This document shows, in pieces, positions 9,235-17,308 of a stretch of 64,000 bases of DNA (its first letter is position 1; each line of letters begins with the position of its first letter). The DNA is taken from positions 186,001 through 250,000 of the forward strand of contig JAHIXK010000005.1 in the NCBI GenBank assembly GCA_018815245.1, written 5' to 3'. A model generated the notes under the pieces. The model was not told the DNA's origin. It ran no database searches and worked only from the letters and a program-made list of their open reading frames with translations. This DNA comes from Gammaproteobacteria bacterium. GTDB lineage: Bacteria; Pseudomonadota; Gammaproteobacteria; Burkholderiales; Burkholderiaceae_B. The translations under genes and the position numbers were made by a program.

Positions 9235-9873
9235 TTATTCTTTTTGAACGGTAATCACGCTGCCGCTTAGTTGGGGCAGATCCATTTGTAGGCTTTTCAG
9301 GAATTCGTCAATCGTCCACAGTTTTTCGGCGTTGCTGCCAGCGCAGTGTTTTGTCCGGATCGTATCCGCTTTGATTTGAAACGCAACTTGCCATTCCAGC
9401 AGCAAGGGGTGCCCGGAAGGGGCGTGGCCAATCACAACAATCACGGGTTGCCCCAGTTTGATTTCATGCTCGACCAGCTGCATCGTTCGTTCGGGCGGGT
9501 TGCCTGCGTACCAGTTTGCACAAAGCTCGGCCTTGTGCAAACTTTGGAGCATCATGCCTGGCGAGGTGCCCAAACTTCCGCTGAGCAAATTGGGTGTTGT
9601 GCTCCAGCGAATCACTTCTTCAATAAACGGATCATTGACAGGGCGGCCATCTTGTTCCTTGGGTAGGTGGTTCCAGCCAATTCCATAAAAGTGAAGTATT
9701 GTGCCCAAGGCGCATGGGCCACTGGCATTGTTGTGCCCTGTTGGTGCGGAAAAGCCCCAAATATTTTCCAGTCGGCGGGCTGCCCTTGGTTCAGTGATGC
9801 GTGTGTTTGACAAGTCGGCAGGAATTTTTTTGGCTTCTGAGAAATCAATTTCGAAGCGTTCGCTGTCAGTCAT
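9235..9873 (-). CDS. Hypothetical protein resembling C39-like cysteine peptidases
   Basis: The 212-residue protein has no signal peptide or TM segment. The stretch NNASGPCALGTILHFYG resembles the nucleophile region of C39-type papain-like folds (a Cys at a helix start after a polar turn). A later VVIGHAPSGHPLLLEW has the His-then-hydrophobic-strand pattern of the general-base region. These two matches are suggestive only, and no assignment of a third catalytic residue is made. GAGG lies 9 nt before the ATG. It is transcribed against the oxidase cluster and its stop directly touches the SCO stop. Confidence 0.6.
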   Translation of the reverse strand: MTDSERFEIDFSEAKKIPADLSNTRITEPRAARRLENIWGFSAPTGHNNASGPCALGTILHFYGIGWNHLPKEQDGRPVNDPFIEEVIRWSTTPNLLSGSLGTSPGMMLQSLHKAELCANWYAGNPPERTMQLVEHEIKLGQPVIVVIGHAPSGHPLLLEWQVAFQIKADTIRTKHCAGSNAEKLWTIDEFLKSLQMDLPQLSGSVITVQKE

Positions 9874-10019
9874 TCAAAGCGTCCTCCGCTGCAGTTGCAC
9901 AATGTGCATCTTATTCAGTCAATCGCCATATCCACGTGGCGCATAGTTGTATGCACATTTCTCATTCCGTTGTGCAGAACCAATGTCTATGTGGTGTGGA
10001 TGGAACTAATTGTTCCGTG

Positions 10020-10694
10020 TCAGGTTAAATTGACTGGAAGGAATGCTTGCAGTGGGTCGCCGATTTGATCCGGCAGGGGCAATGAGCCCAAGGGAATTGG
10101 GCCGGAAGTGTCTGGTGCAGGTTCCGGTTCGGGTTGAGGATCCGGCTCAGGTTCAGGCGTTGGCGTTGGCTCGGGGTTTGGGTTGTTTGGTGTTTCTGAT
10201 TCAGCGGTGTTGGTGCTGCTTTCCGTTGTGTTGTTGTCGTTTTCGCTGTCGCTGTATATGGCTGCGGTGGCACCCAGAAAGGCGATGCTTTCCAGTACAG
10301 GAAAACCGGTGGAATCACTTTCTGCGTTTGTGGCAAACAAACCGAAGATGTCGCTTTTTTCTTCGTTGGCCTGGGTGGTTTCAACTGCCGCCTGGCCTTC
10401 GAAGTAAACGCCTTCGCCCAGCATGTCTGTTGCGATCCATTGAGGAGGCTGATCGTTTTCAAGCACTTCAAGATTGAAGGTTGCAGCGGCGTCTTTTTCA
10501 ATCACCAGCGCCGTGTCTACCCCTGTGAACTGGATCACTGCTTTGGCGTTTGGGCCGCTGACAATGCGGTCGCCTGGCAACAGAACCATGCCTGCTTGGG
10601 CGGGCAGAAAAAAACCGTCCCTAATCAACTGCACATTGCCGCCAATCGAGGTGATTGTTGCCCGTTGTTCCAGCGATTCTGTTGCTGCGTTCAT
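10020..10694 (-). CDS. FecR-like / adhesin retention-module-like protein with Pro-Glu-rich tail
   Basis: The 224-residue product lacks a signal peptide. Residues about 12-75 (ATITSIGGNVQL, LLPGDRIVSGPNAKAVIQF) have the beta-rich FecR-like pattern also seen in the N-terminal retention modules of giant RTX adhesins. A hydrophobic stretch (about 127-140) and then a repetitive Pro/Glu/Asp region (about 165-195) follow. No adhesin repeats or C-terminal secretion signal follow, so this is either a small stand-alone member or the relic of a larger surface protein. It begins 5 nt after the GST stop and is probably co-transcribed with it. Confidence 0.6.
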   Translation of the reverse strand: MNAATESLEQRATITSIGGNVQLIRDGFFLPAQAGMVLLPGDRIVSGPNAKAVIQFTGVDTALVIEKDAAATFNLEVLENDQPPQWIATDMLGEGVYFEGQAAVETTQANEEKSDIFGLFATNAESDSTGFPVLESIAFLGATAAIYSDSENDNNTTESSTNTAESETPNNPNPEPTPTPEPEPDPQPEPEPAPDTSGPIPLGSLPLPDQIGDPLQAFLPVNLT

Positions 10695-10699
10695 TTCGA

Positions 10700-11377
10700 T
10701 CAGGCGTAGTTGTAGGGGCCGCCCACTTCAAGCGCTTTTTTGTAACTTGGCATGGCGTGAATGCGTTCTACATAGGCCGCAATTTTCGGCATGCTGTTGA
10801 TCGATGCGGCGCGGCTTGTGGCGGCTTCCAGGGGGAAGCTCATCATGAAGTCGGCACCCGTCATTTCGTTGCCACAGAACCATTCATTCTTGGCCAGCAC
10901 GCTTTCAATGTAGGCGAACTGTTTTTCAAGATTGGGGTTGATGAAGTTGTTTTTAACCTGCTTTGAAATGCCGCGTGCAATGGGCAACACAATGGGTTTG
11001 AGCAGTGCGGGCACCGGGGCATTTTCGATTTTGTTGAACACCAGCGTCATGACCAGTGGGGGCATGGCGGTGCCTTCGGCAAAATGCATCCAGTAGGTGT
11101 AATCGCGGTGGGCCTGTGTGCCGGCTGCGGGGCGCTTGGCGCCACCGGCCTTGTCGATCAGGTATTCCACAATGGCGCCGCTTTCGGCCACCGTGATGTC
11201 GCCATCGGTAATCACTGGCGATTTGCCCAATGGGTGAATTTTCAGCAGCTCGGGCGGGGCCAGGTAGGTTTTGGCGTCGCGGGCGTAGCGCGTTACCTTG
11301 TAGGGCAGGCCAAGTTCTTCGAGCAGCCAGATAATGCGCTGTGAGCGTGAATGTTCCAGGTGGTGAACTTCAATCAT
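10700..11377 (-). CDS. Glutathione S-transferase
   Basis: The 225-residue protein has an N-terminal thioredoxin-like domain beginning MIEVHHLEHSRSQRIIWLLE, where the Ser at 10 or 12 is the likely glutathione-activating residue. KSPVITDGD (cis-Pro) and the ESGAIVEYL glutathione-binding element follow, then an all-helical C-terminal domain. The substrate cannot be told from sequence. It lies between the rpoH terminator and the FecR-like gene on the same strand. Confidence 0.9.
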   Translation of the reverse strand: MIEVHHLEHSRSQRIIWLLEELGLPYKVTRYARDAKTYLAPPELLKIHPLGKSPVITDGDITVAESGAIVEYLIDKAGGAKRPAAGTQAHRDYTYWMHFAEGTAMPPLVMTLVFNKIENAPVPALLKPIVLPIARGISKQVKNNFINPNLEKQFAYIESVLAKNEWFCGNEMTGADFMMSFPLEAATSRAASINSMPKIAAYVERIHAMPSYKKALEVGGPYNYA

Positions 11378-11404
11378 GGTGTGGTGGCTTTTGTTGTGGG
11401 CAAT

Positions 11405-11430
11405 AAAAAAGGGCTTGTCGCCAAGCCCTT
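11405..11430 (-). terminator. Rho-independent terminator of rpoH
   Basis: Read on the minus strand, a 9-bp perfect stem (AAGGGCTTG / CAAGCCCTT) with a 4-nt loop runs into a T-run. It lies about 40 nt after the rpoH stop and before the GST start. Confidence 0.85.
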
Positions 11431-11471
11431 AGTGTAGGTCAGTTTTCACCCAAAATGATTACAAGTTTTGT

Positions 11472-12401
11472 TCAGTTTTCGCCATTCTCGTATTTTAGAA
11501 GGGCGGTTTTCATTTTTTTCATGGCTTGGGTTTCAATTTGGCGCACGCGTTCTGCGGATACACCCAGCTCGGCGGCCAGGTCGTGCAGGGTTTTGGCGTT
11601 CTCGCCAGCCAGCCAGCGGCTTGAAATAATGCGTTGGCTGCGGTCATCCAGACTGGCCAGTGCCATATCCAGGCCTTCGCTGTGCAGGCGTTCCATGCTG
11701 GCACCTTCCAGCACTTCGGTGGGTTCGGCACCTTCAGCAGCCAGGTAGCGTACTGGGTTGTAGCTGCTTTCTTCGCTGTCTACGTCGATCACGGGGTCCA
11801 GGCTGAATTCATGGCCAGCCATGCGGCGTTCCATGTCCGAAACATCTTCGGGGCGAACGTTCAGTTCTTCGGCCACCTCGTGAATTTGGTCGGGCGACAG
11901 CGTTTGGCCATATTTTTTGAAGCTGTTCAGGTTGAAAAACAGCTTGCGATGCGCCTTGGTGGTGATCATTTTGACCATGCGCCAGTTGCGAATGATGTAT
12001 TCGTGAATTTCAGCCTTGATCCAGTGCAGGGCAAAGCTGACCAGGCGCACGCCACGCGTGGTGTCGAACCGCTTCACGGCCTTCATCAGGCCGATGTTGC
12101 CTTCCTGAATCAGGTCGGCGTGGGGCAGGCCGTAGCCCAAGTACTGGCGTGCCACGGCAACCACCAGCCGCAGGTGGCTAAGCACCAGGCGGCGGGCAGC
12201 TTCCAGGTCGTTGTCGCGCTGAAGGCGTTCGCCCAGCTCAATTTCTTCCTCGAGCGTTAGCATCGGGATTTGGTGCGTGGCCGAAATGTAGGCATCAAGA
12301 TTGCCAAGCGGGCCACGGGCCACCAGCGCCCATGGGTCGCGCACAGCCAGGCTGTTGCCAGCGGCGCGGGTGTTAGCAAGAGTTAATGCAGTGGCGGTCA
12401 T
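11472..12401 (-). CDS. rpoH: RNA polymerase heat-shock sigma factor RpoH (sigma-32)
   Basis: Sigma-32 directs RNA polymerase to heat-shock promoters. The 309-residue protein shows the region 2 core (ADLIQEGNIGLMKAVKRFD, FALHWIKAEIHEYIIRNW). The RpoH box HRKLFFNL lies at about 151-158 and separates RpoH from other sigma-70 factors. A region 4.2 helix-turn-helix (LHDLAAELGVSAERVRQIE) closes it. The frame is open 40 codons further upstream, but that part crosses the promoter and CIRCE operator. The ATG at 12401, with GGAGAA about 11 nt ahead, gives the normal RpoH length. It is followed by a strong terminator, so it is monocistronic. Confidence 0.96.
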   Translation of the reverse strand: MTATALTLANTRAAGNSLAVRDPWALVARGPLGNLDAYISATHQIPMLTLEEEIELGERLQRDNDLEAARRLVLSHLRLVVAVARQYLGYGLPHADLIQEGNIGLMKAVKRFDTTRGVRLVSFALHWIKAEIHEYIIRNWRMVKMITTKAHRKLFFNLNSFKKYGQTLSPDQIHEVAEELNVRPEDVSDMERRMAGHEFSLDPVIDVDSEESSYNPVRYLAAEGAEPTEVLEGASMERLHSEGLDMALASLDDRSQRIISSRWLAGENAKTLHDLAAELGVSAERVRQIETQAMKKMKTALLKYENGEN

Positions 12402-12442
12402 GATTGCGGTTTTCTCCGAATAAATGAACCAATTTCCAGTCG

Positions 12443-12472
12443 ATTTTAGCACTCTTCGCTTAAGAGTGCTAA
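12443..12472 (-). promoter_or_regulatory. Sigma-70-type promoter of rpoH overlapping CIRCE
   Basis: On the minus strand, TTAGCA (-35, at 12467-12472) and TAAAAT (-10, at 12443-12448) are separated by 18 nt. The -10 matches the consensus at 5 of 6 positions. The expected start point falls about 35 nt before the rpoH ATG. The CIRCE arms contain the -35 and overlap the -10, so repressor binding should exclude polymerase. Confidence 0.65.
12446..12472. promoter_or_regulatory. CIRCE operator (HrcA binding site)
   Basis: TTAGCACTC, 9 nt, then GAGTGCTAA: both arms match the CIRCE consensus perfectly. HrcA is the known repressor at CIRCE, normally found before groESL, dnaK or hrcA. Here the element is 45 nt upstream of rpoH. 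The plus-strand reading has a poorer -10, so rpoH rather than the gene at 12557 is the likely target. Confidence 0.93.
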
Positions 12473-12556
12473 GTCGGGGGAAAGTTCCCCTTCTCTCCCG
12501 ATACACCCTGAGCGCGCGCACCGATAATCAAGGTTCCCTTTTATGGAGCATGGTAG

Positions 12557-14914
12557 ATGGAACAAGAAAAAAAAGAAGGTCAAACCCGGTTCATGCGCAC
12601 AAAGAGGATCTGCTTGTTAACAGCGGCTCTTTTGGCAAGTTCCATCACAATGTACCAGCCTGCGTACGCGAAAGGTGCGCCTGAAATTACACCAAGCCTT
12701 AAAAAGATGCTGCATGGTTTGCCAATTGCGGGAATCAAGGACGATGTGCAGGGCATGGTTGCCTCGCTGAAAGAAACCAGTTGCGGTAACAACCTGACGG
12801 GTTGTTACATGACCCGGTCTGGGCCCTTGCAGCTTTACTTTTTCACCAGTGGAAAGTCGCAGCAAACCTTGCTGTTGGTGGTGGACAAGTCGGTCAACAT
12901 GCCCGCGATTTTGAGTAAGGATGTTCAAAAGGTGTTGGGGCAGACATCGCTAAAAACACCGATGATTTCGATTTCCACCACTGACTATGCACTGGATGTG
13001 GTCAGGATGCCGCAGGCTCTGCGCGATGTAGTGCGTGAAAAATACTTCAATGTGAATTCGCTGGAATTTTCAAGCGGTGTGCAATTGGCTGCGCGGGCAA
13101 ATGTGGGTGGTGCTTTCAAACTGGCCATGGCCAGCCTGGGTGCCGATGTTAGCAACATGCTGATGCGTGCTGCGGTTGTAATGCCTATTCCCACTGACCT
13201 GACCGCCGGTGCGGGTGCAGGTGCTGGCGCCGCAGATGCGGTTGCCCACGGCGACACCATGAAGAAAGCCGGAATGGACGCGTTGAAACCCGAGGCGTTT
13301 GTAGAATTTCAGTTCGGCCCCGGGTCCGTTGTAAAAATGGGTATGCCGCAAATGCGGCTGACCGACGCCACATTCTTTCTAAACAATGCATTGACATTTG
13401 GCTACAAGGGCAATGCGTACTTCAGTGGTGCCAAAGATAAAAAAGTATTGATGCAGTTCCAGACCCCATTAACACCGGCGGGTGTTATGGATCTGGCCGA
13501 TTTCAGCTTCCGCATGTCGACCCCTCAAAGCTTTACCATGGAGGACGCTGCGCATGTCATGGTGGCCATGGCTTCGCCAGACCCAAGGTTGAAAAAATAT
13601 GGTGGCGGTTTCATCAAGGGAATCGACTCGTTCAAGGGCGCTTTGTTGACCATGGTCAAACCTTTGTCAGTGATGCAGATGGGCAACCCCAACCCAGCAC
13701 CGGCTTATGTATTCGGTGACAGTACCAAGCCATTTCCTGAGGACAAAAAATACTTCAACTTTCTGGTACTTGGCCCCCTGGCGCAGGATGGTCCTTTCAT
13801 GCACGCCGCCGGCAATGTGAAAGTGATGGGGCAGGAAATGGGTTGGATGCAGGGCACCGCCGGACTTTCAGGCCTGAGTGCAGAAGTGGGTAGAAAAATC
13901 AGGCTGAAGATAGGGCCGCTGGGCCCGCTCGATTTCTACATGGCTCAATCGTGGTTGATCAACAAAGACAAGCAGGAAATTGCCATGATTGGCAATATTG
14001 CCGGGCAGAAGGTGGAGGTGGCGCACGGCCCCATCAATATGCGTATTTCGGTGAATGCCACTTGCGTGAATCCGTTTGAGATTAAGGGTGAGCTGGCCAT
14101 TGTGCCTACCACCAATTTGGCAGACGTGTTTGATGCGCACGGGGGTGTGAACGTAGACCCTTCGAAAATCCAGAATTGTATTGGCAAGGAACTGGAAGCG
14201 GCTTACCGAAAAATTTCAACCGAGTTTGCCCACTTGGGGGGCTACACTGCAACTGCTGCCACTGCGGAATTGAACAAAATAGCCAATGCAGCTGCTGCTG
14301 AAGCACAGCGTGTTGCCAAGGAGGCTGAACAACAGGCACAGTTGGCGCAGGCGCTGGCAAAACAGCAGGCTGAAGCCGCGCGCGTGCAATACGAGCAAAC
14401 GAAAAACGCTGCACGCAAGGTAGCCGACTCAGCAACCCATTCAGCGGCCAATGCCTTCCGTGACGCTGGCAATGCCATTGCCAAGTTGGGCAAGAAAAAG
14501 AAAAAACACAAGAAGGGCCCGGATCCATTGTTTGCAGCCTCTGTGTTTGACTGGGATTACTACTATGATACTTACCCTGATGTCGTGAAGACCAACATGG
14601 ACATGGCCACCCACTGGCGAGAGTACGGCTTTTACCAAGGCCGAGCAGGTAGTTTCGAGTTCGACCCTGTGTTTTACTGGAACACGTACCCCGACCTTGT
14701 ACAAATATGTGGCGTGGGTAATTTGCACTGTGGCATTCAGCATTGGTTAAGCAACGGCATCGGCGAGGGCCGTGTGGGAAGTCCAAATTTCAGCGTGGTT
14801 AACTACCTGCATCTTCACCCCGACCTGTTACAGGCGTATGGGCCATATGGCTTTGGGGATGCGCTTCATCACTGGATTACAGTAGGAAAAGAAGAGGGTC
14901 GCGCACCGCGTTAA
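12557..14914 (+). CDS. Large secreted protein with coiled-coil and three C-terminal HW-G-EGR repeats
   Basis: The 785-residue protein has a signal sequence (hydrophobic about 18-30, cleavage near AYAKG). A long unassigned domain (about 40-560) precedes an Ala/Gln-rich predicted coiled coil (about 570-635), a Lys cluster (KKKKKHKK) and three tandem repeats of 41-43 residues (659-699, 700-742, 743-785). Each repeat contains a YPD or HPD turn, then HW...G...GR. Such repeats recur in bacterial secreted proteins but have no known function to me. The start at 12557 has GGAG 8 nt upstream; ATG 12593 (MRTKRICLL) is a shorter alternative. It is divergent from rpoH. Confidence 0.75.
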   Translation: MEQEKKEGQTRFMRTKRICLLTAALLASSITMYQPAYAKGAPEITPSLKKMLHGLPIAGIKDDVQGMVASLKETSCGNNLTGCYMTRSGPLQLYFFTSGKSQQTLLLVVDKSVNMPAILSKDVQKVLGQTSLKTPMISISTTDYALDVVRMPQALRDVVREKYFNVNSLEFSSGVQLAARANVGGAFKLAMASLGADVSNMLMRAAVVMPIPTDLTAGAGAGAGAADAVAHGDTMKKAGMDALKPEAFVEFQFGPGSVVKMGMPQMRLTDATFFLNNALTFGYKGNAYFSGAKDKKVLMQFQTPLTPAGVMDLADFSFRMSTPQSFTMEDAAHVMVAMASPDPRLKKYGGGFIKGIDSFKGALLTMVKPLSVMQMGNPNPAPAYVFGDSTKPFPEDKKYFNFLVLGPLAQDGPFMHAAGNVKVMGQEMGWMQGTAGLSGLSAEVGRKIRLKIGPLGPLDFYMAQSWLINKDKQEIAMIGNIAGQKVEVAHGPINMRISVNATCVNPFEIKGELAIVPTTNLADVFDAHGGVNVDPSKIQNCIGKELEAAYRKISTEFAHLGGYTATAATAELNKIANAAAAEAQRVAKEAEQQAQLAQALAKQQAEAARVQYEQTKNAARKVADSATHSAANAFRDAGNAIAKLGKKKKKHKKGPDPLFAASVFDWDYYYDTYPDVVKTNMDMATHWREYGFYQGRAGSFEFDPVFYWNTYPDLVQICGVGNLHCGIQHWLSNGIGEGRVGSPNFSVVNYLHLHPDLLQAYGPYGFGDALHHWITVGKEEGRAPR

Positions 14915-14930
14915 TCGATTCCCTGGCGTT

Positions 14931-14968
14931 GCCCGGTATTTTCAGTACCCCGGGCGCGCTTTTCTTTT
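14931..14968 (+). terminator. Probable terminator after the repeat protein
   Basis: GCCCGGTA pairs with TACCCCGGGC across a short loop with a 2-nt bulge, and is followed by TTTTCTTTT. The stem is imperfect, so this is a moderate call. Confidence 0.5.
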
Positions 14969-15066
14969 AATTCCCCTGTCAAAGCACAAACCATGAAACA
15001 GGTGTCACTGGGTAGGACAGGCAAGAAAATTGCAGTAGTGTATTCAAAACATCGAATCCACCTGCC

Positions 15067-16413
15067 ATGAACCTGAAACGCTACTTGCTGGTACGAATGA
15101 TCACCCTGGGCCTGTTGTGCTGGGTGCTGATTTCCGCCTATGTGGTGCTGCGAACGGCCAACGAGGTAGATGATGCCTTGACCAGCGACGCCACGCGCTT
15201 GCACGAGATGGTGGAATATTCCATGTACAAGCGGCAAATCAATCCAGAAATCGAGGGCTCGCCAGTGCTGGTGGGCAACCAGTACGGCCTGCAGTTGGCC
15301 CCGTACTGTATTCGCTACGAGGGCTGGAACGGCCAGGTTCGCGAGGAAGGGTGCGAGAAGCAGACCGGGCACCCTGTTGAGGCACAACTCATGAAGCTGC
15401 TGGGTGTTCAAATACAGTCGGAACCCCGACCGGTGGGTTTGTGGGGGCAGCCTTTCGGTGAACTGCACATTACCGCCGACCCGCAACTGGTGTTGGCCAA
15501 ATTCTGGAATACGCTGCGCGACTTGCTGTTGTTGAGTACCTTGATTGTGACCAGCCTTGCCGCATTAACTTACGTGGTAATTGGCCGCGCCCTGCAGCCT
15601 GCGGCTACCCTGGTTGAAAAAATTGATTCGATTGCCATTTCCGAGGACAGCCCGCCCCCTGCCCAGTTGCCCGATGTGCAACCCCGTGAATTCGGTCGAA
15701 TTGCGCAGGGTGTAAACCGTTTGAATGAACGTTTGTGGCGGCTTACGCAGACCCGGCGAAAGTTGTTGATGAAGTTGCTGGATGTTCAGGAAGAGGAGCG
15801 CCGTGAATTGGCACATCTGGTGCACGCCGACCTTGGGCAGTCTTTGAGCCTGATCGCCGTGAATTGTGCGCAGTTGCGCGCGCAGCTGAAACACGGCGAG
15901 CCAGAAGTTCAAGAAAAACTGGAAGAAATAGATTTGCAAATCGAGTCTGCGTTTGAGCGCATGCGGGCCGTGCTGGTGAACAAATGCCCGCCTGTGCTGG
16001 AGGGCGCAGACTTGGGGCTTGCCATTCAGGATTTGTGTACGCGTTGGGAAATCAATTCTGGCAGCGGCTGGACAGTGAACCTGCAGTTGGATGCCAAGGC
16101 CTTGGGCAGCTTGGGCAAAGACAGGGCCTTGTGTGTGTACCGCACCGTCGAGGAGTGTTTGGCCAATGTCAGGCGGCATGCAGCACCGGGGTCGCCCGTG
16201 AATGTTTGCTTAAGCCAAACTGACAAGGTGCTGGATTTGACAATCGAAAACAGTGTGGGCACGCCCCGCGGGCAAGGTTACCGTGTGCCCTCGGGGGGCA
16301 TGGGGTTGAACTTGTTGGCCGAGCGGGTTCGTGTGCATGGTGGGGTGTTTCATTCGCAGGCCAGTGCGGGCTTGTTTGTGGTTTCAGCCTGTTTTGAATT
16401 GAAGGAAGTGTGA
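15067..16413 (+). CDS. Sensor histidine kinase (HisKA_3 / NarX-UhpB type)
   Basis: The 448-residue membrane kinase has TM helices at about 9-28 and 153-173 flanking a periplasmic sensor of about 125 residues. A HAMP-like linker and a dimerisation/phosphoacceptor helix follow, with RRELAHLVHADLGQ and H253 as the likely phosphorylated residue. A HATPase domain has VEECLANVRRH and GGMGLNLLAERV. The usual Asp right after the phosphorylated His in this class is Ala254 here, with Asp at the next position. It overlaps the response regulator gene by one base. The downstream pqqA and beta-propeller genes suggest control of PQQ-dependent oxidation. Confidence 0.9.
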   Translation: MNLKRYLLVRMITLGLLCWVLISAYVVLRTANEVDDALTSDATRLHEMVEYSMYKRQINPEIEGSPVLVGNQYGLQLAPYCIRYEGWNGQVREEGCEKQTGHPVEAQLMKLLGVQIQSEPRPVGLWGQPFGELHITADPQLVLAKFWNTLRDLLLLSTLIVTSLAALTYVVIGRALQPAATLVEKIDSIAISEDSPPPAQLPDVQPREFGRIAQGVNRLNERLWRLTQTRRKLLMKLLDVQEEERRELAHLVHADLGQSLSLIAVNCAQLRAQLKHGEPEVQEKLEEIDLQIESAFERMRAVLVNKCPPVLEGADLGLAIQDLCTRWEINSGSGWTVNLQLDAKALGSLGKDRALCVYRTVEECLANVRRHAAPGSPVNVCLSQTDKVLDLTIENSVGTPRGQGYRVPSGGMGLNLLAERVRVHGGVFHSQASAGLFVVSACFELKEV

Positions 16414-17069
16414 TGCAAAACACCGAAGCCACAATATTGTTGGTGGACGACCATGCCGTGGTACGTGCCGGTTATCGGCATTTGCTGGAAACACAAGGTG
16501 GTTTCAAGCAGGTGCGTGAAGCTGAAAATGCGCAAGACGCTTATGCGGCCTGCCAGAAGGAATTGCCGGGTTTGATTATTTGCGACATCAGCATGCCCGA
16601 GCCCGTGGGCTTGAGCTTGATTCAGCGGGTGCTGGGGCGTTGGTCCCAGGCGAAGATCCTGATGTTCACCATGCACAATTCGATTGAACTGGCGCGTGCC
16701 TGCTTGGATGCGGGGGCAAAGGGGTATGTCACCAAAAGCAGTCGCCCTGAGGTGTTGTTGCGTGCCATCGGCGAGGTGCTGGCGGGGCGCACGTTCATGA
16801 GTGCAGACCTTTCCCGTTTGATGGCCCTCTCTCGGCTTCGCGACAATCGTGGTGGGCTTGATGAACTGAGCAGCCGTGAATTCGAGGTGTTGTGCCTGTT
16901 GGTGGCTGGGCAGTCTGCCGAGCAAATTGGCGAGTTGTTGTTCCTGAGCGCAAAAACCATTCACAACATTCATTACCAGATCAAAAAGAAACTGAACGTG
17001 GGCAATGACATCGAGCTGACCAAGCTTGCAATTGGGTGGGGATTGACCACGCCTTCCATCACACAATGA
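16413..17069 (+). CDS. NarL/FixJ-family response regulator
   Basis: The 218-residue protein has a receiver domain with acidic pocket VDDH at 11-14, phosphoacceptor D58 (IICDISMP) and a Lys in YVTKSS. A LuxR-type helix-turn-helix follows (LSSREFEVLCLLVAGQSAEQI, split by ELLFLSAKTIHNIHYQIKKKL). It begins in the kinase stop codon (TGATG; an in-frame GTG one codon earlier is less likely). It is the cognate partner of the kinase and the best candidate to act on the pqqA promoter 91 nt downstream. Confidence 0.93.
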   Translation: MQNTEATILLVDDHAVVRAGYRHLLETQGGFKQVREAENAQDAYAACQKELPGLIICDISMPEPVGLSLIQRVLGRWSQAKILMFTMHNSIELARACLDAGAKGYVTKSSRPEVLLRAIGEVLAGRTFMSADLSRLMALSRLRDNRGGLDELSSREFEVLCLLVAGQSAEQIGELLFLSAKTIHNIHYQIKKKLNVGNDIELTKLAIGWGLTTPSITQ

Positions 17070-17160
17070 AGGTCGGGCAAATTTCCTGAGGTGTGTTGGG
17101 TATGCTTTTCAAATGGCAACAAAAAGCAGCCGATTTAAAACAAACTTTGGAGAAGTAGAC

Positions 17161-17235
17161 ATGAGCTGGACCACCCCACAATTTGTAGACATGCGTTTTG
17201 GTTTTGAAATCACCATGTACATCGCCAACCGTTAA
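17161..17235 (+). CDS. pqqA: PqqA, precursor peptide of pyrroloquinoline quinone
   Basis: A 24-codon gene encodes a peptide ending GFEITMYIANR, which matches the PqqA core. E16 and Y20 in the ExxxY arrangement are the two residues cross-linked by PqqE to make PQQ. TPQF...DMR before the core also fits the family consensus. A clear ribosome site (GGAGAAG) lies 8-12 nt before the ATG, and a strong terminator follows within 60 nt, so it is a single-gene unit. No pqqB, C, D or E gene is present in the window, so the maturation genes must lie elsewhere if the pathway works. Confidence 0.9.
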   Translation: MSWTTPQFVDMRFGFEITMYIANR

Positions 17236-17260
17236 TTTCTTGACAGTTGTTGTAGCAGGA

Positions 17261-17295
17261 AAGGAAAGCTGTGCAGAGTCAGCTTTCCTTTTTTT
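17261..17295 (+). terminator. Rho-independent terminator of pqqA
   Basis: An 11-bp perfect stem (AAGGAAAGCTG / CAGCTTTCCTT) with an 8-nt loop is followed by a run of seven T residues. It shows that pqqA is transcribed alone or as the end of the kinase-regulator unit. Confidence 0.92.
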
Positions 17296-17308
17296 ATGGT
17301 GGTTCGTC

